From assembly GCF_014650455.1 (NCBI RefSeq), contig NZ_BMUZ01000004.1:372001-436000 (forward strand): a DNA stretch of 64,000 nt, read 5' to 3'. Source of the stretch: Streptomyces xanthochromogenes. Its GTDB lineage: Bacteria; Actinomycetota; Actinomycetes; Streptomycetales; Streptomycetaceae. Below the pieces are notes generated by a model that saw only the letters and a program-made list of their open reading frames with translations, ran no database searches and was not told the DNA's origin. How positions within the stretch are numbered: the first letter of the stretch is position 1; every line of letters starts with the position of its first letter. Below are positions 1 to 8,824 of this stretch, piece after piece. The translations under genes were made by a program, and so were the position numbers.

Positions 1-81
1 AGAACCGCCGCACCTATGGCCAGCATGGCATCTCCCCTATCCGGTTGGTGCCCGCCGGGTACCCCGCCTCACCAGCCAGAA

Positions 82-127
82 CCCCGCCCCGCTCCAAGGA
101 ACTTGAGGTCCTTGGAGCGGGGCGGGG
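82..127 (-). terminator. Strong hairpin terminator after the TAP-like hydrolase gene
   Basis: A perfect 19-bp inverted repeat (arms 82-100 and 109-127) encloses an 8-nt loop. It begins 12 nt past the stop of the leftward gene, which is where a terminator is expected. There is no T-tract, as is usual for Streptomyces hairpin terminators. The first 80 bases of the window hold nothing else I can support. Confidence 0.8.
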
Positions 128-138
128 CCGCGCCGGAG

Positions 139-1617
139 TCAGTCCGAGCAGACGGTGCCGACGGCGGGCAGCGCCCGGGTCGTCAGGTAGCGGTTGGTGG
201 CGTCCCGGACGCACCGCGAGGACAGGAACATGCTGTAGTCGTCGCCCTCATGGGCGAGCACGACGCTGCCGGGCAGCTGGGCGGCCATCGCCGCGCCCGC
301 CGCGAACGGGGCCAGTGCCTGCCGCGTGGACTGGAGGACCAGCGCGCCCGGAGTGTCTTTGATCGTGGGCCCGGCCTCGACGGGCTCGGCCGGGAGAGGC
401 CAGCCCAGGCATCCGACGATGGCCTTGTAGGAGCGTACGGCGCCACCGAGGTGCGGGGACACGGCTGCCAACTCCTTCTGAAGTTGGGCGAGTTGTGCAG
501 GCGTGTGGATCGGGCGGGGGTTGTCCAGGCAGGCCGGCACCTGCACCTGGACCGGGTCGAGCGTGTCGTCCGGGTCGTGGAGGAAGCCGGTCGCGTCGCC
601 GGCCCGTGCCTCGGCGATGGCCTGTGCCAGCTCCGGCCGGTGGAGGGTGAGGGTGAGGAAGTCCTGGGTGGCCTCGCGGATGTCCTCACCCGTCAGCGGC
701 CGATGGCCCACGCTTTTGGTCGGGACCGGGTCGCGGTCCGCCCCGGCGACGAGCGCGTCGTACGCCGCCCCGACGTCCTGGCCGTGCAGGGCGCAGTCCT
801 TCGACGTGGCGCACCATGCGGCGAAACGGTTGAACGCCGTCTCGGCGGCGGCCGCCTCCTGCCTGACCCGGGTGAGGGGCGAGCCCGTGTCGTCCAGGGC
901 GGTGTCGAGCACCATGGTGCGCAGACGGCCCGGGTAGAGCTGGGCGTAGGTGCGTCCGAGCAGCGTGCTGTAGTGGATGCCGTACCAGTTGAGCCGCTGG
1001 TCCCCGAGCCCCTTGCGCACCGCCTCGAAGTCCCGTGCGGTGCTGGTGAGATCGAGGTGACCGACAAGGGCTCCGTTGCGACGGACGCAGTCCTCGGCGA
1101 AGGCCCGGTTGTGGGCGGCGAGCGCGTCGTAGGCGGCCCGGTCCCGGGGGAAATGGGTGACCCCGGCGGGCTTGGCCGGCTCGCCGCACACGACCGGAGT
1201 GCTGTGTCCGACCCCGCGCGGATCCACCGCGAGGAGGTCGAACTTCTGGGTCATGTCACCGGCGAACTGCGGCATCTTGATGTGCATCGCCAGACGGAGC
1301 TGCTCGATCGAGGAGCCTCCCGCGCCGTCGTTGAGCAGCACGGTGCCCTGGCGGTGTGCCTGATCGTCGGCGGGGCGCCGGACCATGTTCAGGTCGAGAC
1401 TGCCCGCGCCCGGGTGGGACCAGTCCACCGGGACCTCGATGGATCCGCACTGCATGCCCTTGAAGTCCGCGTCGGCGCAGGCGTGCCAGTCGATGCCGTG
1501 GGTGGTGACCGTGCGACCGTCGTCCTGGTTCTGTGCGATCGCCGGTACGGCGAGGGCGGCCACGAAGGTGGCGAGACAGGCGGCGACGAGGCCGGCGTAC
1601 TTGTGGTTTCTTGTCAT
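139..1617 (-). CDS. Secreted TAP-like alpha/beta hydrolase, probable pseudoenzyme
   Basis: This 492-residue protein has an N-terminal export signal (basic MTRNHKY, then a hydrophobic stretch to about residue 30) and the architecture of Streptomyces tripeptidyl-aminopeptidase-like S33 hydrolases: an oxyanion-side DPRGVGHS motif, a nucleophile-elbow region and a C-terminal TAP-like domain ending in conserved cysteines. The three catalytic positions do not fit. The elbow reads GIHYS where the family has G-x-S-Y-G, so His215 sits at the serine position. The acid position holds Gln433 (STRQALAP against the usual xxxDxxTP), and the histidine position holds Tyr461 (GDDYS). The fold is probably intact but hydrolysis by the normal mechanism is unlikely. 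The ATG at 1617 is preceded by AAGGAAC; a longer frame reaches 1683 without a ribosome binding site. The family call is firm; loss of activity is inferred from alignment by eye. Confidence 0.85.
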   Translation of the reverse strand: MTRNHKYAGLVAACLATFVAALAVPAIAQNQDDGRTVTTHGIDWHACADADFKGMQCGSIEVPVDWSHPGAGSLDLNMVRRPADDQAHRQGTVLLNDGAGGSSIEQLRLAMHIKMPQFAGDMTQKFDLLAVDPRGVGHSTPVVCGEPAKPAGVTHFPRDRAAYDALAAHNRAFAEDCVRRNGALVGHLDLTSTARDFEAVRKGLGDQRLNWYGIHYSTLLGRTYAQLYPGRLRTMVLDTALDDTGSPLTRVRQEAAAAETAFNRFAAWCATSKDCALHGQDVGAAYDALVAGADRDPVPTKSVGHRPLTGEDIREATQDFLTLTLHRPELAQAIAEARAGDATGFLHDPDDTLDPVQVQVPACLDNPRPIHTPAQLAQLQKELAAVSPHLGGAVRSYKAIVGCLGWPLPAEPVEAGPTIKDTPGALVLQSTRQALAPFAAGAAMAAQLPGSVVLAHEGDDYSMFLSSRCVRDATNRYLTTRALPAVGTVCSD

Positions 1618-1715
1618 GTCGACGTTCCTTGATCGGCCGCCTCGGCCGGTGCGAGGGCACGAGGCGTGGTTCGGGGCTTCCAACTGCGCTTATGGAGTGG
1701 CTATGTGACGAATAA

Positions 1716-3077
1716 TCAGAACTGCGTGGCGTCCAAGGCACTGTCGGGGATCCAGGACCCGTGGATTCCGGCGGGCACCCGCCGGGGCAGATGGACGGTG
1801 GCGATCCGTTCGAGGCCCGAGGCGTCGAGGACGAGGAGCTGCGAGGCGTCCTGCTTCAGGTCGGAGACGACCGTCAGGAGATAGCCCTCGTCCTCGCCGG
1901 TGCCTCCGGCGGCGGGGACGAAGACGGCCTCGCCGGGCAGCCGCGCGTCGCCGACCTGATGGATGCGGCGGGCGCCCGTGGTGCGGTCGTACTTGACGAT
2001 CCCGTATCCGCCGAACCCCTTCTCGTCGGGGAAGGAGATGGCGTACTGGTAGCGGTTCTCGGCGCCGAGGTAGTCCTCGTTCAGCGTCGGGAACTCCACC
2101 GCGAGGTCGTCGATGATCTGCTCGTCGACGCTTGCGTCCACGAGGTCGATCACCCAACGGCGGGTGTAGGAACGGGCGTTGGGCTCACTGCCGCGTCCCG
2201 GCGCGCCGACCCACCAGTTCCAGGAGAGCTCGAACCCCGCGCGGTCCACGGTGGGGCCCTCCAGGACGATGCGGCCCTGGCCGTCCTCGTACGCGTTGGA
2301 GACGTGCAGCATGTTGCCCGGCTCGATGGTGAACCAGCGCACGTGCCGGGCCCCGTCGGTGCCGCGCGGCAGGACACCGATGCGGGCGGGCTGGCGGTCG
2401 CTCCAGGAGTACGGGATGCCGGAGTGCTCCGCCGGGTCGAAGGTGACGTTGCCCTCGATGAAGACGACGTGGCGACGGGTGAGGGCGAAGTCGTGCTTGA
2501 GCGAGGCGGTGGCTCCGGGCACCTCGCCGCTGTGCACGATCGCGCCCTTGGCATCGGCGACGTAGTACATGAGATACGGCGGGAACGGCGAGGAGCCGAA
2601 GAAGTGGAGCTCACCGGACAGCGAATCCTCCTTGGGGTGCGCGGTCATCGCACCGCGCAGCTTGCCGTCGAAGTCGTGGGCGCCGACGGTGCCGAGGTCC
2701 GGGGTGAGTTCGAAGGGGAGGTTGGCCTCGCACAGCGCCAGCAACCGTCCGCCGTGCTCGATGACATGGGTGCCGGCCGTGCTCGCGGCCAGGTCGGGGC
2801 CCCGGTCGGTCATGTACGGGGCACCTTCGAGGGCTGGGGTGTGCACCCAGCGGTTGCGGTACCACTCGGCGCGGCCTTCGCGCAGCCGGATGCCGTGCAC
2901 CATGCCGCTGCCCTTGAACCAGTGGGTCGGGGTGACGCCGGGCTTGGGGTTGTGGCCGTTCCGCAGCAGCCGGCCGGTCAGCTCGGGTGGCAGGGTGCCC
3001 TCGACGGTGAGACCGGTGGCGGTGATCTCGTCGGCGACGGGGGTGTAGTGGCCGGTCAGGTAGGGCTTGCTGGTCAT
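1716..3077 (-). CDS. Carotenoid cleavage oxygenase family protein
   Basis: The 453-residue product matches the length and layout of carotenoid/stilbene cleavage dioxygenases, seven-bladed propellers with a non-haem Fe(II) bound by four histidines. Candidate ligands are all visible in order: the His of MTAHPK, the His of LKHDFALT, the His of MLHVSNAYE and the C-terminal His of AGIHGSW. The N-terminal part has the family pattern GTLPPELTGRLLRNGHNP and the WFKGSGMVHG block. It probably cleaves a double bond of a carotenoid, apocarotenoid or stilbene-like phenylpropene; the substrate cannot be read from sequence. An AAAGGA site precedes the ATG. It follows the MFS gene on the same strand by 168 nt and may share its transcript. 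Confidence 0.92.
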   Translation of the reverse strand: MTSKPYLTGHYTPVADEITATGLTVEGTLPPELTGRLLRNGHNPKPGVTPTHWFKGSGMVHGIRLREGRAEWYRNRWVHTPALEGAPYMTDRGPDLAASTAGTHVIEHGGRLLALCEANLPFELTPDLGTVGAHDFDGKLRGAMTAHPKEDSLSGELHFFGSSPFPPYLMYYVADAKGAIVHSGEVPGATASLKHDFALTRRHVVFIEGNVTFDPAEHSGIPYSWSDRQPARIGVLPRGTDGARHVRWFTIEPGNMLHVSNAYEDGQGRIVLEGPTVDRAGFELSWNWWVGAPGRGSEPNARSYTRRWVIDLVDASVDEQIIDDLAVEFPTLNEDYLGAENRYQYAISFPDEKGFGGYGIVKYDRTTGARRIHQVGDARLPGEAVFVPAAGGTGEDEGYLLTVVSDLKQDASQLLVLDASGLERIATVHLPRRVPAGIHGSWIPDSALDATQF

Positions 3078-3245
3078 GTCAGGTCCTTTGCGTGAGGTGG
3101 TGTGGTCGGTGCGGTTCGCGTCGTGGGACGTCGCGCCGAGGAAGGACGTCGTGCGTCGCGGGAGGCCGTGTCGGGAAGGTCGACGTGTGAGGGGTGTGTC
3201 GTGCGGTGTGCTCGGTGGTTTGGGCTTCGCGGGCCGAACGGTTCG

Positions 3246-4738
3246 TCAGACGACGGACGACCCGTCGGTCGCCCGGTCCTGCCACGGCTCGGCCGGTCCC
3301 GGGGCTTCGACCGGCCGCGGCGCGGGCCGGGTTCGGCGAGTGAGGAGCAGTGCGAGGAGTGCGGTGGCGACCAGCACCGCGGCCGAGACGAGGAAGGCCG
3401 TGCGGTACCCGGAGGTGAGCGCCTCCGGGGCAGGCTGGTGCGCGTGCGCAGTGACCGACCCGGCCAGGGTCGCCAGGGCGGCGAGCCCGATCGCGCCGCC
3501 GACCTGGCGGGTGGTGTTGACCAGGCCGCCGGCCAAGCCCGCGTCCCGCTGCGGCACGCCGTCCACGGCCAGCGCGGTGAGCTGGACGAAGGCGACGCTG
3601 AGCCCCAGGCCGACCAGGAGGCTCGGGCCTAGGAGGTCGGCGGCGTAGCTTCCGTGGGCGCTGATCCTGCCCAGCCACAGCAGCCCGGCGGCTTCCGTGA
3701 GCAGGGCCCCGGTCACGGTCGCGGGGACACCGAGACGCCGGGAGATGCCGGGGCGAGTGCGGCGCCGAGCATACTGGCGCAGGCGAGCGGGAGTTGGCCA
3801 AGGCCAGTGGCCAACGGGCCCGATCCGAGGGCCTGTTGCTGATACAGCGGCAGGAAGAAGAACAGTGCGATCCACACGGAACCGAGGAGCGCCATCAGCA
3901 GGTTGCCCGCGGCCACCCGGCCGGTCGCCAGCAGCCCCGGCGGGATCAGCGCGTACGGCCGCCGGTGTTCGATGACGGCGAAGGCCATCAGCAACAGGGC
4001 GGCGGCACCGAGAGCGCCGAGGATTCGCGTATCGGCCCAGCCGGTACCGCGTGCGCCGGTCAGGCCCCAGACCAGGCAGGTCAGGGCGAGAGTGACCGTG
4101 ACGGTTCCCAGCAGGTCGAACCGCCCGGGCTCCGGCCGGGCCGCGTCGGGCACCAGGGTCAGCACGGCGACCAGGACGAAGATCGCCCCGAGCGCCACCG
4201 AGTGGAAGATCCACGGCCAGCCTCCGGCCTGCGTGAGCAGGCCGCCCAGCAGGACACCGCCCGCTCCCCCGGCCCCGGACACCGCGCCCCACACCCCAAG
4301 TGCCTTGCCCCGCCCGGCATGTGACGGGTACTGGGACATCGCCAGGGCGAGCGCGGCCGGTGCGACGGCCGCGGCGGCGAGCCCCTGGGTGGCGCGGGCG
4401 GCGATGAGCAGGGCCGGGCCGGTGGCGAGGCCCGCCGCCACCGAGCCCGCCACGAACAGGCCGAGCCCGGCGACGAGGACCGGGCGGCGGCCGAGGAGGT
4501 CGGCCGCCCGCCCGCCGGCCAGGAGCAGTGCCCCGAACGCCAGGCCGTAGGCGTTGACCACCCAGGTGGTCCCGGTGTCCGAAAGGCCCACCCCGGCGCG
4601 GATCTCCGGCAGCGCCACGTTCACGACCGAGGTGGCGAGCATGACGGTGAACTGCGCGGCGGCCAGTGCCGCGAGCGCTGCTCCGGGCCGGGGGGCCCGG
4701 GGCACTCTCCGCTCCGTCTGTGTGCGTGCTTCCTTCAT
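3246..4738 (-). pseudogene. MFS multidrug exporter (DHA2/14-TM type) interrupted by a one-base frameshift
   Basis: Two frames together make one transporter. The N-terminal part starts at MKEARTQTER (ATG at 4738, GAAGG upstream), carries the DHA2 signature around GGRAADLLGRRP and runs to LPLACASMLGAALAP. There the frame shifts, and the rest (GISRRLGVPATVTG through LVNTTRQVGGAIGLAAL to the last helices) continues in another frame to 3246. Adding one base in the G-run at 3750-3753 restores a single reading frame of about 495 codons. Unrepaired, the first frame ends at 3713 after about 340 residues and lacks the last helices. DHA2 exporters of this type carry out drug/H+ antiport. The cause may be a real mutation or an assembly error in a GC-rich run. 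Confidence 0.85.
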
Positions 4739-4761
4739 GACGCACACCTTCGTGCCGGGCG

Positions 4762-4823
4762 CTGTCCACTTTCCAGGCCGGACGGGCGCGGGGACTGTCC
4801 ACTCCTGTCCGCTCCTGTCCACG
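4762..4823. repeat. Iterated CTGTCCAC-type sites upstream of the broken MFS gene
   Basis: The 9-mer CTGTCCACT occurs at 4762-4770 and 4795-4803, followed by the variants CTGTCCGCT (4805-4813) and CTGTCCACG (4815-4823). The last three are spaced 10 bp apart. They lie 24-85 bp upstream of the MFS start codon, a position suited to a regulator binding several sites on one helix face. The protein that would bind them is unknown. Confidence 0.4.
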
Positions 4824-4902
4824 CGGCGTTCCGGACGGCCAAGCACACACATCGGGCGACTTGCGCATGGAGCGTCAACTCACGTGTGTGCCTTGACCGT
4901 TG

Positions 4903-6903
4903 TCAGTGCGGCCTCTGCAACTCCCGCTCCCACAGATCTGCGCAGAGCAGGTCCAGGCCCTGGCGCAAGTGGCGGCGGTAGGTGCCGTACGGGAGACCCA
5001 GGCGGCGGGCGGCGGCCTCCTGGGTGGGCGCACCGGAGAAGTAGCCCGCGGTCAGTGCGTCGCGGGCGCGCACTCCGCGGGGGTCACGTGCGAGCTCGTC
5101 GACGGCGGCGCACAACAGCGTGCGCAACTCCTCGACGGGCTCGGCGAAGTCCGCGGCGATGCGGGTGCGCAGCAGAGCGCAGGCGGCGAAGGCCCCGGTG
5201 TCGCGCCAGTGGGGCAGGGCTTCCCGTACGGCCTGGTCGAACGAGGCGCGCGAGAAGCCCGAGGGCCCGGACGGGCCGGGCACCTTGGTCGAGGTGATCA
5301 GGTGCCGCATCCAGGCCTCGACCGACACCTGCCGCCAGTCGTTGCAGAAGAGCCCGTACGTGTGGCCGCCGACCCGGGGCCGTGCCCCGGTGTCGTGCAT
5401 GATGCCCTTGAGGCGGTCCGACCAGGCGTCGGCGTCCTGGTAGACGACGAAGCCGTGGGCCCGGCCGCGGGCGCGCGCGGCCTCTCCCTGGGCACGGGAG
5501 TTGCTCAGGTCGATGACGCGTGAGGGCATCTGATAGCGCTCGGGACAGATCGAGAACCGGGTCATGGCGATGTGCTCGCCGGGGCGCACGGGTGCGGTGG
5601 CCGCGGTGTACTCCCAGGCGGCCGCGACGACGGGGTCCGCGGCGAGGTCCGCGGGGTCGGGCGGCGCCGGCAGGACGAGGCGTCCCGTGAAGGCGACGGT
5701 CTCGCCGGTGCTCACCGACCGGAAGACGCCGAAGCCCCGCGGTTGGCGCTCCAGCCAGTAGCGCACCAGGTCCACGGAGGCGCGGCCCTCGGTCTCTTCG
5801 GCCATGCGCAGCACGGCCTCGATGTCGCCTGGTTGCAGGGGGCGTTCGTGCACCTCCTCCTCCGCGGTCCAGATGCCGCGCCGGGCGGGGGTCCCCATCT
5901 CCCGGAAGAGGTAGAAGAGTTCGTCGGGGACGACACTGATGCGTTCCTCGGTCCCCTCGCGCAGTATGCGCAGGTACTCCTCGGCCAGCCGTCGGCGCAC
6001 GTCCGTGAAGGCGTTGGGGGCCCGCCAGCGCAGATCGCCCGCGAGGGTCTCGCGCGCGGCGTCGTGCGGGTACAGGCCCCGGGGAGTGGCCTCCATGAAG
6101 GGCAGTTCCCGCAGCCAGCCGAAGAGGAGATGGGTGTCCTCGTCGGGCAGGATCGCGCCGAGCAGCTCCTCCGACGTGGAGTGCGCCTGGGCCACCACCT
6201 CAAGGGCGCGCCGGTGGGCCGCCGTCGGAACGTCCCCGATCAGCCCGGCCAGCAAGGTGCGCAGGATGTCGGCGGAGGGGGCCCAGGCCTCCTCGCCGGT
6301 CCCGCCCGACGATCCCACGGCCGCCGCGAGCGAGAGGGCCAGGGGGTTGCCTCCGGCGAAGTGGAGCATGCGCTCATGCAGTTCGGGCCGGATCTGCGCG
6401 GCTTCCAGGAGGCTGCGGGCCTGCGCATCGGAGAAAGGACCGATCTCACGGACGTACAGGAGTCCGGCCCAGGCCGGGTCGGCGGTCCACTGCAGCTGTG
6501 GCGCCTGCCGGCCCGCGAGGACCACCAGGGTGTCCTCGGCGGCGCGGGGCAGGAACCGGTGCCACAGCCAGCTCTCCAGCCACTGGCAGTGCTCGAAGGA
6601 GTCGACGAACAGCACCGTGCCGGGGACGTCGAGGAGCGGACCCGCCGCGCGCTCGAAGTCGGCCGGATCCCGACTCACGAAGCGACCGTCCACTTCGAGC
6701 AGCGTTCGGCCAGCCGCACGCGCCTGGTCCGCCAGACAGCGTACGAGCGTCGACTTCCCTATGCCGCCCGGCCCGTACACATAGAACGCGAACGGCGCAT
6801 CGGGGTCTCCCGTCAACGCCCGCCCGAAGCAGGCGAGTTCCTCCTCGCGGCCGATGAAGGCCCGCTCGCGCGCCCTGCTCAGTCTCTCTCCTACGGACGC
6901 CAC
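4903..6903 (-). CDS. STAND-type ATPase regulator with C-terminal helix-turn-helix
   Basis: The 666-residue protein opens with a FIGREEEL box and a Walker A motif GPGGIGKST, followed by a Walker-B-like TVLFVDSFEH, as in AAA/STAND signalling ATPases. The middle is a long region with no motif I recognise. The C-terminal ~60 residues (ALTAGYFSGAPTQEAAARRL then LPYGTYRRHL) look like a sigma-70 region 4/LuxR-like helix-turn-helix. It is therefore probably an ATP-controlled transcription regulator. The GTG at 6903 is chosen because GGGGAGG lies five bases upstream; the frame stays open to 7221 without such support. The SDR gene upstream and the MFS gene downstream run on the same strand and are possible targets. 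Confidence 0.75.
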   Translation of the reverse strand: MASVGERLSRARERAFIGREEELACFGRALTGDPDAPFAFYVYGPGGIGKSTLVRCLADQARAAGRTLLEVDGRFVSRDPADFERAAGPLLDVPGTVLFVDSFEHCQWLESWLWHRFLPRAAEDTLVVLAGRQAPQLQWTADPAWAGLLYVREIGPFSDAQARSLLEAAQIRPELHERMLHFAGGNPLALSLAAAVGSSGGTGEEAWAPSADILRTLLAGLIGDVPTAAHRRALEVVAQAHSTSEELLGAILPDEDTHLLFGWLRELPFMEATPRGLYPHDAARETLAGDLRWRAPNAFTDVRRRLAEEYLRILREGTEERISVVPDELFYLFREMGTPARRGIWTAEEEVHERPLQPGDIEAVLRMAEETEGRASVDLVRYWLERQPRGFGVFRSVSTGETVAFTGRLVLPAPPDPADLAADPVVAAAWEYTAATAPVRPGEHIAMTRFSICPERYQMPSRVIDLSNSRAQGEAARARGRAHGFVVYQDADAWSDRLKGIMHDTGARPRVGGHTYGLFCNDWRQVSVEAWMRHLITSTKVPGPSGPSGFSRASFDQAVREALPHWRDTGAFAACALLRTRIAADFAEPVEELRTLLCAAVDELARDPRGVRARDALTAGYFSGAPTQEAAARRLGLPYGTYRRHLRQGLDLLCADLWERELQRPH

Positions 6904-7105
6904 GGCGCCTCCCCTCTCCCGGGGCACGGCGCCGGACACCCCGTGGTCCGGGGCCCCTTGGGCAGCGCGGCGCCGAAGGGGGTACGGAACACGGACGGTG
7001 GGGCTCCGACTCGGCATGCCCCAAGTCACAGCAAATGGCGGCCATTTCTGGCCACAGGTCGAGCCGATCCTATGCAGCTCGGGTTCGAGGTTCCACGACG
7101 GCGGG

Positions 7106-7855
7106 TCATTGGGCGCTGGCCGCCGGGCGGACGACGATCTCGTTGACGTCGACCTCCGGGGGCTGGGCCAGCGCGTAGGCGATGGCGTCCGCGATGGCCG
7201 AGGCGGGCAGCGCCACCGCACGGTAGGCCTTCATCGCCGCGCGGGCGGCGGGGTCGGAGATGTGGTCGGCGAGTTCGGACTCGGTCACGCCCGGCGAGAC
7301 GAGGGTGACCCTGATGTTCCCGGTGGACTCCTGGCGCAGCCCCTCGGAGATCGCCCTGACGGCGAACTTGGTGGCGCAGTAGACGGCGGCGGTGGGCGAG
7401 ACCTCGTACGCACCGACGGAGGCGACGGTCACGAAGTGCCCGCCGCCTCGGGCCCTCATGCCGGGCAGGGCGGCGGCGATGCCGTGCAGGACCCCGCGCA
7501 CATTCACGTCGATCATGCGGTCCCACTCCTCGGTCCTGAGTTCCGCCAGGGGCGAGAGCGGCATCACTCCGGCGTTGCTGACCAACGCGTCCAGCCGGCC
7601 GAAGCGTTCCTCGGCGGCATGCACGAAGGCGCGTACATCGGCGGCGTCCGTGACGTCCAGCCGCTGGAACTGTGCGGTACCGCCCGCGGTGTTGAGCTCT
7701 CTGGTCAGTGCGTCGAGGCGGTCGGTGCGGCGGGCTCCGAGGAGCAGCCGGTGACCGTCGGCCGCGAGGCGCCGGGCGGTCGCCTCGCCGATCCCGCTGC
7801 TGGCGCCGGTGATGGCCACGACCTTGGTGGGCTCGGTGGTGGTGGGCTCGGTCAT
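7106..7855 (-). CDS. Short-chain dehydrogenase/reductase (classical SDR)
   Basis: This 249-residue protein is a classical SDR. It has a TGASSGIGE nucleotide-binding motif near residue 15, an SNAG motif (ALVSNAGVMPL), an active-site Ser region (VTVASVGAYEVS) followed by YCATKFA with the Tyr-x-x-x-Lys pair, and a conserved SPGVTESEL segment. It should oxidise or reduce a small alcohol/ketone with NAD(P)(H); the substrate is unknown. GGGAGA precedes the ATG. The gene is divergent from the methyltransferase gene across about 280 bp. Confidence 0.93.
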   Translation of the reverse strand: MTEPTTTEPTKVVAITGASSGIGEATARRLAADGHRLLLGARRTDRLDALTRELNTAGGTAQFQRLDVTDAADVRAFVHAAEERFGRLDALVSNAGVMPLSPLAELRTEEWDRMIDVNVRGVLHGIAAALPGMRARGGGHFVTVASVGAYEVSPTAAVYCATKFAVRAISEGLRQESTGNIRVTLVSPGVTESELADHISDPAARAAMKAYRAVALPASAIADAIAYALAQPPEVDVNEIVVRPAASAQ

Positions 7856-8139
7856 GCGGTTCTCCCTCTCGGCGCGGGGCGGGGTGCTCGTGCTGGAGCA
7901 CCCCGTCGCGGATGTCGCCCGTCGCGGTGAACCCGTGGTGGTGCCTGGAGACGGATTCGGGACCGGCTTGTCCGGCCGAGTCTCGTCAGGTGCGGGGCGG
8001 CCCACCAGGACGGACGCTGCCTGGGTACGTCGCACCCGGGGAGGCCTGGATCAGTCCTGGCCCGGGGCCGCGGACGCCCTCGCTGCCGGAGCCCGACACG
8101 GCAGGCGCGTGTCCCCACACCGCCGCCTATGATGAGCCG
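7856..8139. other. Divergent intergenic region between SDR and methyltransferase genes
   Basis: This 284-bp gap must hold the promoters for both flanking genes. I could not pick out convincing -35/-10 pairs or a clear operator, and no short coding frame with a ribosome binding site stands out. Confidence 0.4.
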
Positions 8140-8763
8140 ATGCGCCGATGCGAGCCGTTGCCGTACTGGAACACCAACGTCGCCCGGCACCCCACCGTCC
8201 TCCGCGCGGTGCCCGAGGGATGCGGCGCGGCGCTGGACGTGGGCTGCGGGGACGGGCTGCTTGCCCGCAGGCTCGCCGGGCGGGCGAAGGCGGTCACGGG
8301 AATCGACAAGTCGCCCGAGATGATCGCCCGCGCCCGTCAACTGGCCACCGCCCGCGGCGATCTCACGTTCGTCGAGGGCGACTTCCTCACCGCCGACCTC
8401 CCCACTGGGGGCTTCGACTTCATCTGCTCGGTCACCACGGTCCACCACATGGACTTCGAGGCCGCCCTGCTCCGCATGCGTGAACTCCTGCGCCCTGGCG
8501 GCAAGTTGGTGGTGGTCGGCCTCGCGCGCGAGGCGAGCGCGACGGAATGGGCGACGATGATCGCGACGGCCCCGGTCGTACGCGTCACGAAGCTGCTGCG
8601 TCACGCGCGGACTCCGCAGGGCATGCCCATCGCCGCCGCGGAGATGAGCTACGGCCAGGTGCGGGAGGCGGCCCGGCGGCTGCTGCCCGGCATGCGGTAC
8701 CGCCGGCACGTGCTGCGCCGGTACTCACTGACCTGGCACAGGCCCGGCGAAGGCGTGGCTTAG
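8140..8763 (+). CDS. Class I SAM-dependent methyltransferase
   Basis: The 207-residue protein has the class I methyltransferase core: motif I ALDVGCGDG, an acidic residue ending strand 2 (VTGIDKSPEM), FVEGDF, and a motif IV-like FDFICSVTTVHHM. It resembles small methyltransferases annotated as ubiquinone/menaquinone-like (Methyltransf_11/25 families), but nothing identifies the substrate. ATG at 8140 is chosen because MRRCEPLPYWN matches the usual family start; the upstream ribosome binding site is weak. The next gene follows 61 bp downstream on the same strand. Confidence 0.88.
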   Translation: MRRCEPLPYWNTNVARHPTVLRAVPEGCGAALDVGCGDGLLARRLAGRAKAVTGIDKSPEMIARARQLATARGDLTFVEGDFLTADLPTGGFDFICSVTTVHHMDFEAALLRMRELLRPGGKLVVVGLAREASATEWATMIATAPVVRVTKLLRHARTPQGMPIAAAEMSYGQVREAARRLLPGMRYRRHVLRRYSLTWHRPGEGVA

Positions 8764-8824
8764 CTTGTACGTCTCAGCTGGTCCGCGCGGCGTGCGCGGC
8801 ACCGCGTGTCGATCGGAGCCCATC

